Source: Streptomyces griseoruber
GTDB taxonomy: Bacteria; Actinomycetota; Actinomycetes; Streptomycetales; Streptomycetaceae
Direction of reading: 5' to 3'
NCBI RefSeq assembly: GCF_001514205.1
Contig: NZ_KQ948765.1
Span: 454,953-518,952 of the forward strand
DNA length: 64,000 nt
Under the pieces are notes generated by a model. It saw only the letters and a program-made list of their open reading frames with translations. It did no database searches and was not told the origin of the DNA. Below, piece after piece: positions 1 to 8,567 of the stretch. How positions within the stretch are numbered: position 1 is the first letter of the stretch; the number at the start of each line of letters is the position of its first letter. The translations under genes and the position numbers were made by a program.

Positions 1-467
1 TCCGCGCGGAGCCGGCGGACGAGGCACGGACCTCCGCACCCGGGGGCCCGGTGGTCGTGGCGCTGAAACTGCACGCGCCCAGCGACGAGTTGCTCGACTT
101 CGCGTTCCACTCCGCCGCGGCCCGGGGCGTTCCCCTCCTGGCCGTCCACGGCCGCAGCCTGCCGCTCCACGCGCACACACCCTGGGGTGCGGACCACGCC
201 GTCACCGAGGAGATGACGAAGGACGCGCACAAGGAGCTGAGCAAGACACTCCGCCCCTGGCACGAGAAGTACCCGCAGGTGGAAGTGGACGACAGCATCC
301 GACTCGCGAGCCCGGCCAAGGCCGTCGTGCAGGCGGCGCAGGGAGCGGGGTTGCTGGTCGTGGGCCGACGCGCGCACCGGCACGGCAGGGGACACCACCT
401 GGGGCCGATCGCCCAGGCCGCCCTCCATCACGGACGCTGCCCCGTCGCCGTCGTTCCCCATGACTGA
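1..467 (+). CDS. Universal stress protein (UspA family), C-terminal part
   Basis: The frame is open from base 3 with no stop before the window edge, so the gene most likely starts upstream; a GTG at 51 is only a fallback start. The visible part is one Usp domain: a first beta strand (VVVALKL), the helix after it, and the nucleotide-binding end with VVGRRAHRHGRG followed by CPVAVV, the usual last strand. In Streptomyces such proteins often carry two Usp domains, and the Ala/Arg/Pro-rich stretch before VVVALKL fits an interdomain linker. The role is cytoplasmic ATP binding under stress or low oxygen. Its stop overlaps the next start by 8 bases (ATG at 460), so the two genes are translationally coupled. 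The nearby pfl and CBS genes fit a hypoxia or dormancy set (inference). Confidence 0.8.
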   Translation, partial: RAEPADEARTSAPGGPVVVALKLHAPSDELLDFAFHSAAARGVPLLAVHGRSLPLHAHTPWGADHAVTEEMTKDAHKELSKTLRPWHEKYPQVEVDDSIRLASPAKAVVQAAQGAGLLVVGRRAHRHGRGHHLGPIAQAALHHGRCPVAVVPHD

Positions 468-1990
468 GCCCGGTCCCCTCGCCCCCCAGCCGCCGCGGGC
501 GGAGGTGTGCGAGACCCACACCGCGATCCTGTTCTTCGCCGGGAACCGCGCCTACAAGGTCAAGAAGCCCGTGAACCTGGGTTTCCTCGACTACACCGAG
601 CGGGCGGCGCGCCGATCGGCGTGCGAACGCGAGGTCGCCGTCAACCGCCGCTTCGCGCCGGACGTCTACCTGGGGCTGGGCGAGGTCTCCAGCCCTGACG
701 CCGAGGCACCGGAACCCCTCGTGGTGATGCGCCGCATGCCGGCGGACCGACGCCTGTCCCGGCTGGTGCGTACGGGCGCGGCGCTCGACGACGTCCTGCG
801 GGCCGTGGCCCGGCGGCTCGCCGCGTGGCACGCCGAGGCGCCCCGAGGCCGGGACGTGGACGAACAGGGAACCCGGGACGCGCTGTCATCGCGCTGGGAG
901 GCGAGCTTCGCCCAGATCCGCGCGCTGACCGGCGAGGGCTCCGTGCCCGACGGCGTGCCCGACGGCGTGCCCGAGGTCGAGCGGCTCGTGCGCCGCTACC
1001 TCGCCGGGCGCGAGCGGCTGTTCGATGCGCGGATCGAGCAGCGGCGCGTGGTCGACGGCCACGGCGACCTGCTCGCCGAGGACGTCTTCTGCCTCGACGA
1101 CGGACCCCGCGTCCTGGACTGCCTGGAGTTCGACGACCGTCTGCGGTACGTCGACGGTCTGGACGACGCCGCCTTCCTCGCCATGGACCTGGAACAGCTC
1201 GGCGCGCCTGAGGCGGCGGCCTCCTTCCTCGCCGCCTACAGCGAGTACTCGGGCGACCCCGCTCCTGCGTCCCTGTGGCACCACTACGTCGCCTACCGCG
1301 CGTTCGTCCGGGCCAAGGTGTCACTCATCCAGGCGCGGCAGGGAGCGCCGGGAGCGGAGCCGGCGTCGCGGCGGCTGGTCTCGACGGCCTTGCGCCACCT
1401 GCGCACCTCCGCCGTCGGACTGACACTCGTCGGCGGACTGCCCGGCAGCGGGAAGTCCACGCTCTCCGGTGCGCTCGCCGACCGGCTGGAGGCCACGCTC
1501 CTCAGCAGCGACCGCCTCCGCAAGGAACTGGCGGGCATTCCCCCGGAGCGGTCGGCGGCGGCCGGTTACGGGGAGGGGCTGTACACCCCCGAGTGGACGG
1601 CGGACCTATGCCGCCCTGCTCGACCGCGCGGCGGCCCTGCTGGCGTCCGGCGAGTCCGTCGTGCTGGACGCCACCTGGTCCACGGCGGAGCAGCGTACGG
1701 CGGCGCACCGTGTGGCCGAAGGCGCCGACGCCGATCTGATCGCCCTGCACTGCCGGGTTCCCGACGAGATCTCCGCGGCCCGTCTGAGCACGCGGGCCCC
1801 CGGGGCCTCCGACGCCGACCTCGACATCGCCGCCGCCATGGCGGCGAGGGAGCCGCCATGGCCCGAGGCCGTCACCGTCGACACGAGCGGGCCGCTGGAA
1901 TCCGCCGTCTCGCGGGCGCTGGCCGCCGTACGACCATGGGGCACCGGCCAGGCACCGGTCTTCCGCCGCCCCTACATGGAACCGGACTAG
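460..1990 (+). pseudogene. APH-like/P-loop kinase fusion protein, frameshifted
   Basis: Two frames together give one protein of about 510 residues. The N-terminal ~310 residues resemble the aminoglycoside phosphotransferase fold (VVDGHGDLLAEDVF, then FDDRLRYVDGLDDAAFLAMD). Near residue 326 a P-loop GGLPGSGKST begins a gluconate-kinase-like AAA domain. The frame that starts at 460 runs to about 1605 and then loses homology. The next frame takes over at TYAALLDRAAALLASGESVV and ends at the TAG at 1990. A 2-base loss (GACACC to GACC) at 1603-1606 would explain the break. Intact relatives of this two-domain family are common in Streptomyces, usually beside Usp genes as here. Substrate is unknown. 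A sequencing error cannot be excluded, so the gene may be intact in the organism. Confidence 0.7.
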
Positions 1991-2028
1991 ACGGGCAACC
2001 GGGAAACCGCCTGCCCTCTCGGGGTGAG

Positions 2029-2538
2029 TCAGTCGTCGCCCCCGCCGCCCGACGCCGTCTTGGAGAAGCCGTCGTGCCACGCGGCCTTCGCCCCCGAGTC
2101 GCCGATGCGGTAGACGTCCACGACGGCTCCCGCGGCCACCACGAGGGACAGCACCGCAGCCGCGACGCGCACCGGTGCGGCGGGCCGCCGCGTGCGGCCC
2201 GCGGCCCCGGACGCGGCGGTACGGCCCGACGCCCACCAGACGAGGGCGGCCAGGACGAACAGGCCCCCGGCCCAGGGGAGCAGGCCATCGCCCAGCTCGG
2301 CGTGCCGGCGCACCAGCGCGTTGCCGTCGACGTGTCCCTCCAGCCATTCGCCGGCCTCCGCGGTGAGCGGAACGCTCACGAGGGTGACCAGGGCGAGCAG
2401 GGGCAGCACGACGCCCATGCGCTGTGCCGCCTTGGGCCAGATCACACCGACCACGAGTGCCAACGCGGTCAGGGGAACGAGGACGACAACGAAGTGCACG
2501 AGCAGTATGTGTGCGGGCAGGCCGTTGACCAGGCTCAT
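2029..2538 (-). CDS. DUF2231-family membrane protein
   Basis: A 169-residue protein with about four hydrophobic segments: ILLVHFVVVLVPLTALALVV near residues 10-30, then LPLLALVTLVSVPLTAEAGE, LPWAGGLFVLAALVWW, and VRVAAAVLSLVVAAGAVV. The C-terminus is Gly/Asp-rich. The pattern, with an early His-containing helix and an EAGEWLE loop, matches DUF2231 proteins, small bacterial membrane proteins of unknown biochemical role sometimes linked to redox or metal handling. I chose the ATG at 2538 because GGAGGAG lies 6 bases upstream; an upstream in-frame ATG at 2565 lacks such a site. It converges on the broken kinase gene, 38 bases away. A direct/inverted repeat lies about 70 bases upstream. Confidence 0.7.
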   Translation of the reverse strand: MSLVNGLPAHILLVHFVVVLVPLTALALVVGVIWPKAAQRMGVVLPLLALVTLVSVPLTAEAGEWLEGHVDGNALVRRHAELGDGLLPWAGGLFVLAALVWWASGRTAASGAAGRTRRPAAPVRVAAAVLSLVVAAGAVVDVYRIGDSGAKAAWHDGFSKTASGGGGDD

Positions 2539-2604
2539 CGGCGACTCCTCCAGAGATGTGGGCACCCACTGTGTCGATCGGGCGCGTCAGACTGGCACAG
2601 GAAC

Positions 2605-2623
2605 CTCTCAGCTTCCTCTGAGA
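2605..2623 (-). promoter_or_regulatory. Candidate response-regulator site upstream of the DUF2231 gene
   Basis: CTCTCAG at 2605 and CTCTGAG at 2616 are imperfect direct repeats with an 11-base period, the spacing preferred by OmpR-type response regulators. The same bases also form an inverted repeat, TCTCAG-N6-CTGAGA (2606-2623). It sits 67 bases upstream of the DUF2231 start. No regulator gene of that class is in the window, so the assignment is inference. Confidence 0.35.
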
Positions 2624-2716
2624 ACCACGCGGCTGGTCCCGGCAGTTGACGACCGCATCGCGCGGCGCGGGCGAGGCCGCGCGGGAGGGACCGCCCACGA
2701 CGTGGCCGGCCGTGGC

Positions 2717-3457
2717 TCACACCGCTCGCAGTCCGTGGTGCCGGAACTGTTCACGGACCCGCTCGACGAGGTCCCGGTCCGGCGTCGGGGTGTCCTTCAG
2801 CGGGAAGGGGATGCCGAGGGCGTCGTACTTGTGGGCGCCGAGCTTGTGGAACGGCAGGACGTCGACCCGCTCCACGGTGCTCAGGCCCGCGAGGAAGGCG
2901 CCCAGGCCGTCCACGGCCGTCTCGTCGTCGGTCCAGCCGGGGACGAGGACGTAGCGGATCCGCACGGGGACGCCGAGCCGGTCCAGGCGGGTGGCGAAGT
3001 TCAGGGTGGGGGCGAGTGCGCCGCCGGTCAGCTTCCGGTAGGTGCCGATGTCGAAGGACTTGATGTCCAGCAGGACCAGGTCGGTTTCGGCGAGGAGCGC
3101 GTCGTCGGCGCGGGCGCCGAGGAAGCCGGAGGTGTCGAGGGCGGTGTGCAGCCCGGCCGCCTTGCAGCGCCGCAGGATCTCGCCGGTGAAGGCGGACTGG
3201 AGCAGGGGCTCGCCGCCGGTGATCGTCACCCCTCCCCCGGCCGTGGTGAGGAAGGCGCGGTACTTCTCGATCTCCGCCATCACCTCGTCCACCGTGGTCT
3301 CCCGGCCGTCGCGCATGTGCCAGGTGTCGGGGTTGGCGCAGTACAGGCAGCGCAGGGGGCAGCCGCTGACGAAGAGGACGAACCGGGTCCCGGGACCGTC
3401 CACGCCGGTGGACAGGTCCCAGGAGTGGATCCGGCCGGTCGCCGTCATCGTGCTCAC
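2717..3457 (-). CDS. pflA: Pyruvate formate-lyase-activating enzyme (radical SAM)
   Basis: A 246-residue radical SAM enzyme. The CxxxCxxC motif, CPLRCLYC, places Cys33, Cys37 and Cys40 as [4Fe-4S] ligands, followed by the [10 protein letters not shown]-binding motif and the [12 protein letters not shown] segment typical of PFL activases. It abstracts a hydrogen from the conserved glycine of PflB to form the glycyl radical, using S-adenosylmethionine and low-potential electrons in the cytoplasm. Length equals that of the E. coli activase. The GTG start overlaps the pflB stop (GTGA), so the two are one operon in the order pflB-pflA. A purely anaerobic enzyme pair is unusual in a Streptomyces. 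Confidence 0.9.
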   Translation of the reverse strand: MSTMTATGRIHSWDLSTGVDGPGTRFVLFVSGCPLRCLYCANPDTWHMRDGRETTVDEVMAEIEKYRAFLTTAGGGVTITGGEPLLQSAFTGEILRRCKAAGLHTALDTSGFLGARADDALLAETDLVLLDIKSFDIGTYRKLTGGALAPTLNFATRLDRLGVPVRIRYVLVPGWTDDETAVDGLGAFLAGLSTVERVDVLPFHKLGAHKYDALGIPFPLKDTPTPDRDLVERVREQFRHHGLRAV

Positions 3458-5715
3458 AGCGATCCGTGGAAGGTGCGGCTGATGACGTCGAGCTGCTGCT
3501 CACGGGTCAGCCGGACGAAGTTGACGGCGTATCCGGAGACCCGGATCGTCAGCTCCGGGTACTTCTCCGGGTGCTCCATGGCGTCCTCCAGCACGGCCCG
3601 GTCCAGGACGTTGACGTTCATGTGGAAGCCGCCGGCCGACATATAGGCGTCGAGGATGCCGACCAGGTGGCCGGCCCGCTCGGCCGGGTCGTGCCCCAGT
3701 CCCTCCGGGGTGATCGTCGTGGTGAGCGAGATGCCGTCCCGGGCCTGTTCGTACGGCAGCTTGGCGACCGACAGCGCGGAGGCGGCCACCCCGTGCCGGT
3801 CCCGGCCGTTCATCGGGTTGGCACCCGGGGCGAAGGGCTGTCCGGACCGGCGTCCGTCGGGGGTGTTGCCGGTGTGCTTGCCGTAGACGACGTTCGAGGT
3901 GATCGTCAGCACGGACTGGGTGTGTTCGGCGTCCCGGTAGGTGGGGTGCCGGCGGACCTTGGCCATGAAGGACTCCACCAGGCCGACGGCGATGGCGTCG
4001 GCGCGGTCGTCGTTGTTGCCGTAGGCCGGGAAGTCGCCCTCGGTACGGAAGTCGACGGCGAGCCCGGTCGCGTCCCGGAACACCTTGACCCGCGCGTGCT
4101 TCACGGCCGACAGGCTGTCCGCCGCGACCGACAGCCCCGCGATGCCGCAGGCCATGAAGCGGTGCACGGGGTGGTCGTGCAACGCCATCTCCAGGCGTTC
4201 GTAGGCGTACTTGTCGTGCATGTAGTGGATGACGTTGAGCGTGTTGACGTATGTCTCGGCCAGCCAGTCCAGTACGCGGTCGTAGGCCGCCGCGAGCTCC
4301 TCGTAGTCCAGGTACTCGCCGGTCAGCGGAGGCATCGCGGGGGTGACCTGGTCGCCGGTCATCTCGTCCCGGCCGCCGTTGACGGCGTACAGCAGCGCCT
4401 TCGCCAGGTTGACCCTGGCGCCGAAGAACTGCATCTCCTTGCCCACCGCCATGGCGGAGACGCAGCAGGCGATCGCGGTGTCGTCGCCGTTGCGGGGGCG
4501 CAGCAGTTCGTCGGACTCGTACTGGACGGCGCTTGAGTCGATGGAGACCTGGGCGCAGAACTCCTTGAAGCCCGCGGGCAGTCGGGGCGACCAGAGCACG
4601 GTGAGGTTGGGTTCGGGGGCGGGGCCGAGGTTGTGGAGGGTCTGCAGGAAGCGGAAGGAGGTGCGGGTGACCAGGGGGCGGCCGTCCGTGCCGATGCCGC
4701 CGATCGACTCGGTGACCCAGGTGGGGTCGCCGGAGAACAGGGCGTCGTACTCGGGGGTGCGCAGGAAGCGCACGATCCGCAGCTTGATCACGAAGTCGTC
4801 GATCAGCTCCTGGGCGCGGGTCTCGTCGATGGTCCCCTCGTCCAGGTCGCGCTGGAGGTAGACGTCGAGGAAGGTCGAGGTGCGGCCCAGCGACATCGCG
4901 GCGCCGTTCTGTTCCTTCACGGCGGCGAGGTAGCCGAGGTAGAGCCACTGCACCGCCTCGTGCGCGCCGGCCGCGGGGCGGGAGACGTCACAGCCGTAGG
5001 ACGCCGCCATACGGGTCAGTTCGCCCAGCGCGTTGATCTGTTCGGCGAGTTCCTCGCGGTCGCGGATCACCTGCTCGGTCGACGGCTCGGCGTCCAGCCG
5101 GGCGCGCTCGGCCCGCTTGGCCCCGATCAGCCGGTCGGTGCCGTACAGGGCCACCCGCCGGTAGTCGCCGATGATCCGGCCCCGGCCGTAGGCGTCCGGC
5201 AGTCCGGTGATGATGCCGACCTTGCGGGCGGTGCGCATCTCGGGCGTGTAGGCGTCGAAGACACCGTCGTTGTGGGTCTTGCGGTAGGTGCCGAAGACCT
5301 TCGTCACGAACGGGTCGGGTTCGTAGCCGTACGCCTTCAGGCCGTTCTCCACCATGCGCAGGCCGCCGTTCGGCATGATCGCGCGCTTGAGCGGGGCGTC
5401 CGTCTGGAGGCCGACGATCAGTTCACGGTCCCGGTCGATCCAGCCGGGCGCGTGCGAGGTGATGGTCGAGGGGGTCGTGGCGTCCACATCGAGGATGCCC
5501 CGCGCCCGCTCCTCGGGGAACAGCGAGGCGACCTTCTCCCAGACGGCGCGCGTACGGTCCGTCGGGCCGGTCAGGAAGGACGCGTCACCCTCGTACGGCG
5601 TGTAGTTGGCCTGGATGAAGTCACGCACGTCGATCAGCTCGCGCCAGCGGGCCCCGGCGAAGCCTCTCCAGGCGGCCGGGGTGACCCGTTCAGCGGCTGT
5701 CACGGTCGCGGTCAT
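3454..5715 (-). CDS. pflB: Formate C-acetyltransferase (pyruvate formate-lyase)
   Basis: A 753-residue protein converting pyruvate and CoA to acetyl-CoA and formate. The adjacent active-site cysteines are present at 417-418 (IACCVSAM; E. coli Cys418/419), and the glycyl-radical motif RVSGYAVNF places the radical glycine near 728, 25 residues from the C-terminus as in E. coli (Gly734 of 760). The start at 5715 is supported by AGGAGAGGAACGGCG just upstream; a further 20 in-frame codons upstream lack a comparable site. All catalytic residues are intact, so the gene looks functional. It heads the pflB-pflA operon. Neighbouring Usp and CBS proteins suggest use in oxygen-limited hyphae (inference). 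No formate transporter or adhE is seen nearby. Confidence 0.93.
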   Translation of the reverse strand: MTATVTAAERVTPAAWRGFAGARWRELIDVRDFIQANYTPYEGDASFLTGPTDRTRAVWEKVASLFPEERARGILDVDATTPSTITSHAPGWIDRDRELIVGLQTDAPLKRAIMPNGGLRMVENGLKAYGYEPDPFVTKVFGTYRKTHNDGVFDAYTPEMRTARKVGIITGLPDAYGRGRIIGDYRRVALYGTDRLIGAKRAERARLDAEPSTEQVIRDREELAEQINALGELTRMAASYGCDVSRPAAGAHEAVQWLYLGYLAAVKEQNGAAMSLGRTSTFLDVYLQRDLDEGTIDETRAQELIDDFVIKLRIVRFLRTPEYDALFSGDPTWVTESIGGIGTDGRPLVTRTSFRFLQTLHNLGPAPEPNLTVLWSPRLPAGFKEFCAQVSIDSSAVQYESDELLRPRNGDDTAIACCVSAMAVGKEMQFFGARVNLAKALLYAVNGGRDEMTGDQVTPAMPPLTGEYLDYEELAAAYDRVLDWLAETYVNTLNVIHYMHDKYAYERLEMALHDHPVHRFMACGIAGLSVAADSLSAVKHARVKVFRDATGLAVDFRTEGDFPAYGNNDDRADAIAVGLVESFMAKVRRHPTYRDAEHTQSVLTITSNVVYGKHTGNTPDGRRSGQPFAPGANPMNGRDRHGVAASALSVAKLPYEQARDGISLTTTITPEGLGHDPAERAGHLVGILDAYMSAGGFHMNVNVLDRAVLEDAMEHPEKYPELTIRVSGYAVNFVRLTREQQLDVISRTFHGSL

Positions 5716-5805
5716 CGCCGTTCCTCTCCTCGGTCCGTGTCCTGCGCTTCGATGCTCGTCGACCGCGATCGCCACGGGGAGTGCCGGACAGCGCCTTCAC
5801 CCGGG

Positions 5806-5836
5806 CCGTCCGGCCCTCGGCCACCGGGCCGGACGG
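5806..5836. terminator. GC hairpin between carbamate kinase remnant and pflB
   Basis: An 11-bp perfect inverted repeat, CCGTCCGGCCC / GGGCCGGACGG, with a 9-base loop. It lacks a T-run on either strand, as is common for actinobacterial terminators. It would stop transcripts from the arcC-like remnant before pflB, or act in the pflB leader if the pflB promoter lies further upstream. Confidence 0.4.
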
Positions 5837-5867
5837 TCCGCCGCCGCCCGCCGCCCGCCGCCGGCGG

Positions 5868-5993
5868 TCAGGCGCCCGAGCGGCCGCGCACGATCTCGTA
5901 CGCCGCGTCCAGGGTCCCGATGTCGAGCAGTCCGTGGACGCGTTCACCGCGGTGCAGCAGGGCGTTGCCGCCGAGGGCGACGACGATGCGCAT
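5868..5993 (-). pseudogene. Carbamate kinase remnant (N-terminal signature only)
   Basis: A 41-codon reading frame starting MRIVVALGGNALLHRGE, which is the N-terminal signature of carbamate kinase (ArcC), then running into about 24 residues (VHGLLDIGTLDAAYEIV...) that I do not recognise as ArcC and a stop. A full carbamate kinase has about 310 residues, so at least 85 percent is missing, most simply by internal deletion joining the start of arcC to another tail. The translation start is strong: GAGGAG lies 7 bases before the ATG, repeated further upstream in a tandem array. It may still be translated as a short peptide. ArcC makes ATP from carbamoyl phosphate under low oxygen, so its loss beside pfl fits decay of a fermentation set. 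Confidence 0.5.
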
Positions 5994-6000
5994 GGCTGTG

Positions 6001-6036
6001 CTCCTCGTGCTCCTCGTGCTCCTCGTGCTCCTCGTG
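6001..6036 (-). repeat. Four tandem 9-bp repeats, each a ribosome-binding-site copy
   Basis: CTCCTCGTG is repeated four times without error. On the minus strand this reads CACGAGGAG four times, ending 7 bases before the ATG of the carbamate kinase remnant, so the leader offers four successive GAGGAG Shine-Dalgarno cores. A perfect 9-mer array can change copy number by slippage, with possible effects on translation. Confidence 0.8.
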
Positions 6037-6174
6037 CCCGCCGGTGCCGAGTGGCCCCGGCTTCGGACCGGACGACCCATGGTCGTCGCGGGACCGTGGG
6101 CACACGCTGGTCCTGGCTCTTCACGCCCCTCGGCCCCACCGCCCAGTCACCGGACGAACCTCGAAGGAGTGGCC

Positions 6175-6870
6175 ATGCACGGCACCCCGCACATCGTCAG
6201 CGATGTCATGACCCACACGGTCGCCGCGGTCGGCCGCAAGGCGGCGTTCAAGGACATCGTGCGGATGATGCAGGACTGGAAGGTCAGCGCCCTGCCCGTG
6301 ATCGAGGGCGAGGGCCGCGTCGTCGGGGTCGTCTCGGAGGCGGATCTGCTGCCCAAGGAGGAGTTCCGCGACAGCGACCCGGACCGGTACACGCAACTGC
6401 GGCGCCTGAAGGACCTGGCCAAGGCCGGCGCCGTGAGCGCGGAGGAACTCATGACCTCCCCCGCGCTCACCGTCCGCGCGGACGCCACACTGGCCCAGGC
6501 CGCCCGGACCATGGCCCGGGCGAAGGTCAAGCGGCTCCCGGTGGTCGATGCCGTGGGCATGCTCCAAGGGGTCGTCAGCCGTGCCGACCTGCTCAAGGTC
6601 TTCCTCCGCGCCGATGAGGAGATCGCCGAGGAGGTACGGCGCGAGGTCGTGTCCTACCTGTTCCCCCTGCCGGGCTCCAGCGTGCGGGTAGCCGTGCGCG
6701 ACGGCGTGGTGAGGCTCGTCGGCCAGGTCCGGGACACCTCACTGGTACCGGTGGCGGCGAGACTGGTCCGCGCCGTCGAGGGTGTCGTGGACGTGGACTT
6801 CGACCTCTCCCGCGGCACAGCGCCGGGGGACACGCCCGCGGCGGACACCGAGAGCCTCGGTTCCCCTTGA
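6175..6870 (+). CDS. CBS-pair and BON domain protein
   Basis: A 231-residue soluble protein. Residues about 7-65 and 88-145 form two CBS motifs (VSALPVIEGEGRVVGVVSEA and KRLPVVDAVGMLQGVVSRA), the pair that binds adenosine nucleotides as an energy sensor. Residues about 160-220 match a BON domain (REVVSYLFPLPGSSVRVAV, DGVVRLVGQV), a small module thought to bind phospholipid or act as a protein contact. The start is fixed by GAAGGAG 6 bases before the ATG at 6175. This fusion is common in actinobacteria, often beside Usp genes. It is transcribed away from pflB. Its partner is unknown. Confidence 0.85.
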   Translation: MHGTPHIVSDVMTHTVAAVGRKAAFKDIVRMMQDWKVSALPVIEGEGRVVGVVSEADLLPKEEFRDSDPDRYTQLRRLKDLAKAGAVSAEELMTSPALTVRADATLAQAARTMARAKVKRLPVVDAVGMLQGVVSRADLLKVFLRADEEIAEEVRREVVSYLFPLPGSSVRVAVRDGVVRLVGQVRDTSLVPVAARLVRAVEGVVDVDFDLSRGTAPGDTPAADTESLGSP

Positions 6871-7270
6871 CGCCTCCCCGCTCGTCGAGGGTCGTCGACG
6901 CCCCGGTCCACGAGGCGATGCGCGCCTCCACCGACGGCATCCTGTGACGGGTATCGCGGGCGTATCGGAAATCGCATACGCCACCGCAACCGGCCTCCGT
7001 GTCCCATGGGCGCATGAACCCCGACGCATCCCTGGCAACACCGTCCCGCCGCAGGCGCGGGACCGTGCTCCCCGGCCCGCCGCGGTCGCCGAGCGGGGCC
7101 CCCTAGGGCTTGGGCCTGGGCCTGGACGGCCGGCCCCGCGGGCATCGGTCCGATCCGGGCGAGGTGCCGGCGCAGGAGAACGTGTGTGCCGTTCACCGGT
7201 GTGGAGGGCGCGCGAAGCGGGCCGCCCCGGCGTCGGGTGTGCTCGGCTACGCTGGACGCGGAGGTGCCAA
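6871..7270. other. 400-bp intergenic region upstream of pobA
   Basis: No convincing gene on either strand. The first 75 bases after the CBS-BON stop read in one frame as VVDAPVHEAMRASTDGIL followed by a stop, which may be a decayed tail of another CBS protein (weak). The middle holds the 7-bp inverted repeat described separately. The last part ends in the pobA ribosome-binding site GCGGAGGTG. Confidence 0.4.
6959..6982. promoter_or_regulatory. Inverted repeat upstream of pobA
   Basis: GGCGTAT-N10-ATACGCC is a perfect 7-bp inverted repeat in an otherwise GC-rich gap, 289 bases upstream of the pobA start. It could be an operator for a repressor of pobA (IclR-type PobR is known in other bacteria), but it could equally belong to a lost gene. 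Confidence 0.35.
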
Positions 7271-8482
7271 GTGGCGGCAGATCAGCGGGAGTTGCGCGAG
7301 GCGCCGGAGTCCACGACCGTCGTGGTGATCGGTGCGGGTCCGGCCGGGCTGACCGTGGCCACGCTGCTGCGCAGATGCGGCATCGACTGTGTCGTCCTGG
7401 AGCGCCGCAGCCGCGAGTACGTCGCGCAGCGGCAGCGGGCCGGCATCGTCGAGAGCCGTGCCGTCCGGATGTTCGCGTCCTGGGGGCTGGCCGACCTGGT
7501 GCTGGGCGGCCCGCCGCACGACGGCATCCTGGAGTTCAGGGTGGACGGCGAGAGCCACCTCGTCGACGACCGCGACGGCTCCGAGGGCCCCGGGGCGCGG
7601 CTGTGTCCCCAGCAGGTCCTGGTCCAGAAGCTCACCGCCGCCTGTCTCGCCGACGGCGGCGACCTGCGCCACGAGGCGGCCGACGTCTCCCTGCACGACC
7701 TGACCGGCGACCGCCCGACCGTCCGCTACCGCTCCGCCGACGGCACCCTGCACACGATCACCTGCGACTTCGTCGCCGGCTGCGACGGTGATCACGGCGT
7801 CACCCGCACCGCCGTCCCCGACGGCGTCCTCACCGCGCACACCCACGACCACGGCATCGGCTGGCTCACCGTCCTCGCCGATGCCCCGCCCCCCGCCCAC
7901 CCCCTGCTCGCCGTCAGCTCACAGGGCTTCGCCGCACACTTTCCCCGCGGACCGCACAGCAGCCGCTACTACCTCCAGTGCCCGCCCGACGACCACCCCG
8001 ACGCCTGGCCCGACGACCGCGTCTGGGACGCGCTGCGCACCAGGCTCGCCGACCCCGCCCTCGTCGCGGGCCCGATCACCGACCGCGAGACCTTCCGGCT
8101 GCGCAGCCTCGTCCACGACCCGATGCGGTACGGCCGGCTGTTCCTCGTCGGGGACGCCGCCCACATCGTGTCCCCCATGGGCGGCAAGGGCATGAACCTC
8201 GCCCTGTACGACGCCGACCTCTTCGTCCGTGCGGTTCGGGACCATGTCCGCGACCAGGACGACACCGGGCTGCGCACCTACTCGCAGCGCTGCCTGCGGC
8301 GTGTCTGGAACGACCAGGAGTTCTCCCACTGGCTGACCCGGACGGTCCACGACGCCGGCGACGACACCGACTCCGGCCCGTTCCTGCGCCAACTGGCCCG
8401 CTCCCGCCTCGACCGGCTCTTCACCTCCCCGACGGCCGCGCAGGCCTTCGCGGAACTGATGACCGGGCTGGACCCGGCCTGA
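7271..8482 (+). CDS. pobA: FAD-dependent monooxygenase, 4-hydroxybenzoate 3-monooxygenase type
   Basis: A 403-residue class A flavoprotein. The ADP-binding motif VVVIGAGPAGLTVATLLRR is near residues 17-35, the AGIVES motif of PobA-type enzymes follows near 60, and the second FAD motif GDAAHIVSPMGGKGMNLA is near 295-312. PobA uses NADPH and O2 to turn 4-hydroxybenzoate into protocatechuate. The GTG at 7271 is chosen from GGAGG 7 bases upstream. MGGKGMN replaces the more common PTGAKGLN, so a related hydroxyaromatic acid cannot be excluded. No pca genes are in the window, so protocatechuate would be handled elsewhere. Confidence 0.8.
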   Translation: MAADQRELREAPESTTVVVIGAGPAGLTVATLLRRCGIDCVVLERRSREYVAQRQRAGIVESRAVRMFASWGLADLVLGGPPHDGILEFRVDGESHLVDDRDGSEGPGARLCPQQVLVQKLTAACLADGGDLRHEAADVSLHDLTGDRPTVRYRSADGTLHTITCDFVAGCDGDHGVTRTAVPDGVLTAHTHDHGIGWLTVLADAPPPAHPLLAVSSQGFAAHFPRGPHSSRYYLQCPPDDHPDAWPDDRVWDALRTRLADPALVAGPITDRETFRLRSLVHDPMRYGRLFLVGDAAHIVSPMGGKGMNLALYDADLFVRAVRDHVRDQDDTGLRTYSQRCLRRVWNDQEFSHWLTRTVHDAGDDTDSGPFLRQLARSRLDRLFTSPTAAQAFAELMTGLDPA

Positions 8483-8551
8483 GCCCCGCACCGGCACCTG
8501 CCCCGTGGTCGTCGCCGACACCGCCGGTGCCGGAGCGCCTCATCGGGGCTC
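8481..8551. terminator. Nested inverted repeat between convergent genes
   Basis: The outer arms GAGCCCCG (8481-8488) and CGGGGCTC (8544-8551) enclose inner arms CCGGCAC (8491-8497) and GTGCCGG (8527-8533). It lies between the converging pobA and DUF4157 genes and could end transcription in both directions. Confidence 0.5.
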
Positions 8552-8567
8552 CCTGACGACGAGCGGG

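Noticed and set aside
460..2649. Single 729-codon protein running from the kinase start through to 2649
   Set aside because: After about 1605 the translation in this frame is Arg/Pro-rich noise while the adjacent frame continues the kinase domain, and past 1990 it is antisense to the DUF2231 gene.
6121..6180. GGACC/GGTCC half-sites considered as a DosR-type hypoxia box before the CBS-BON gene
   Set aside because: The half-site spacing does not match the 20-bp DosR consensus with a 4-base centre.
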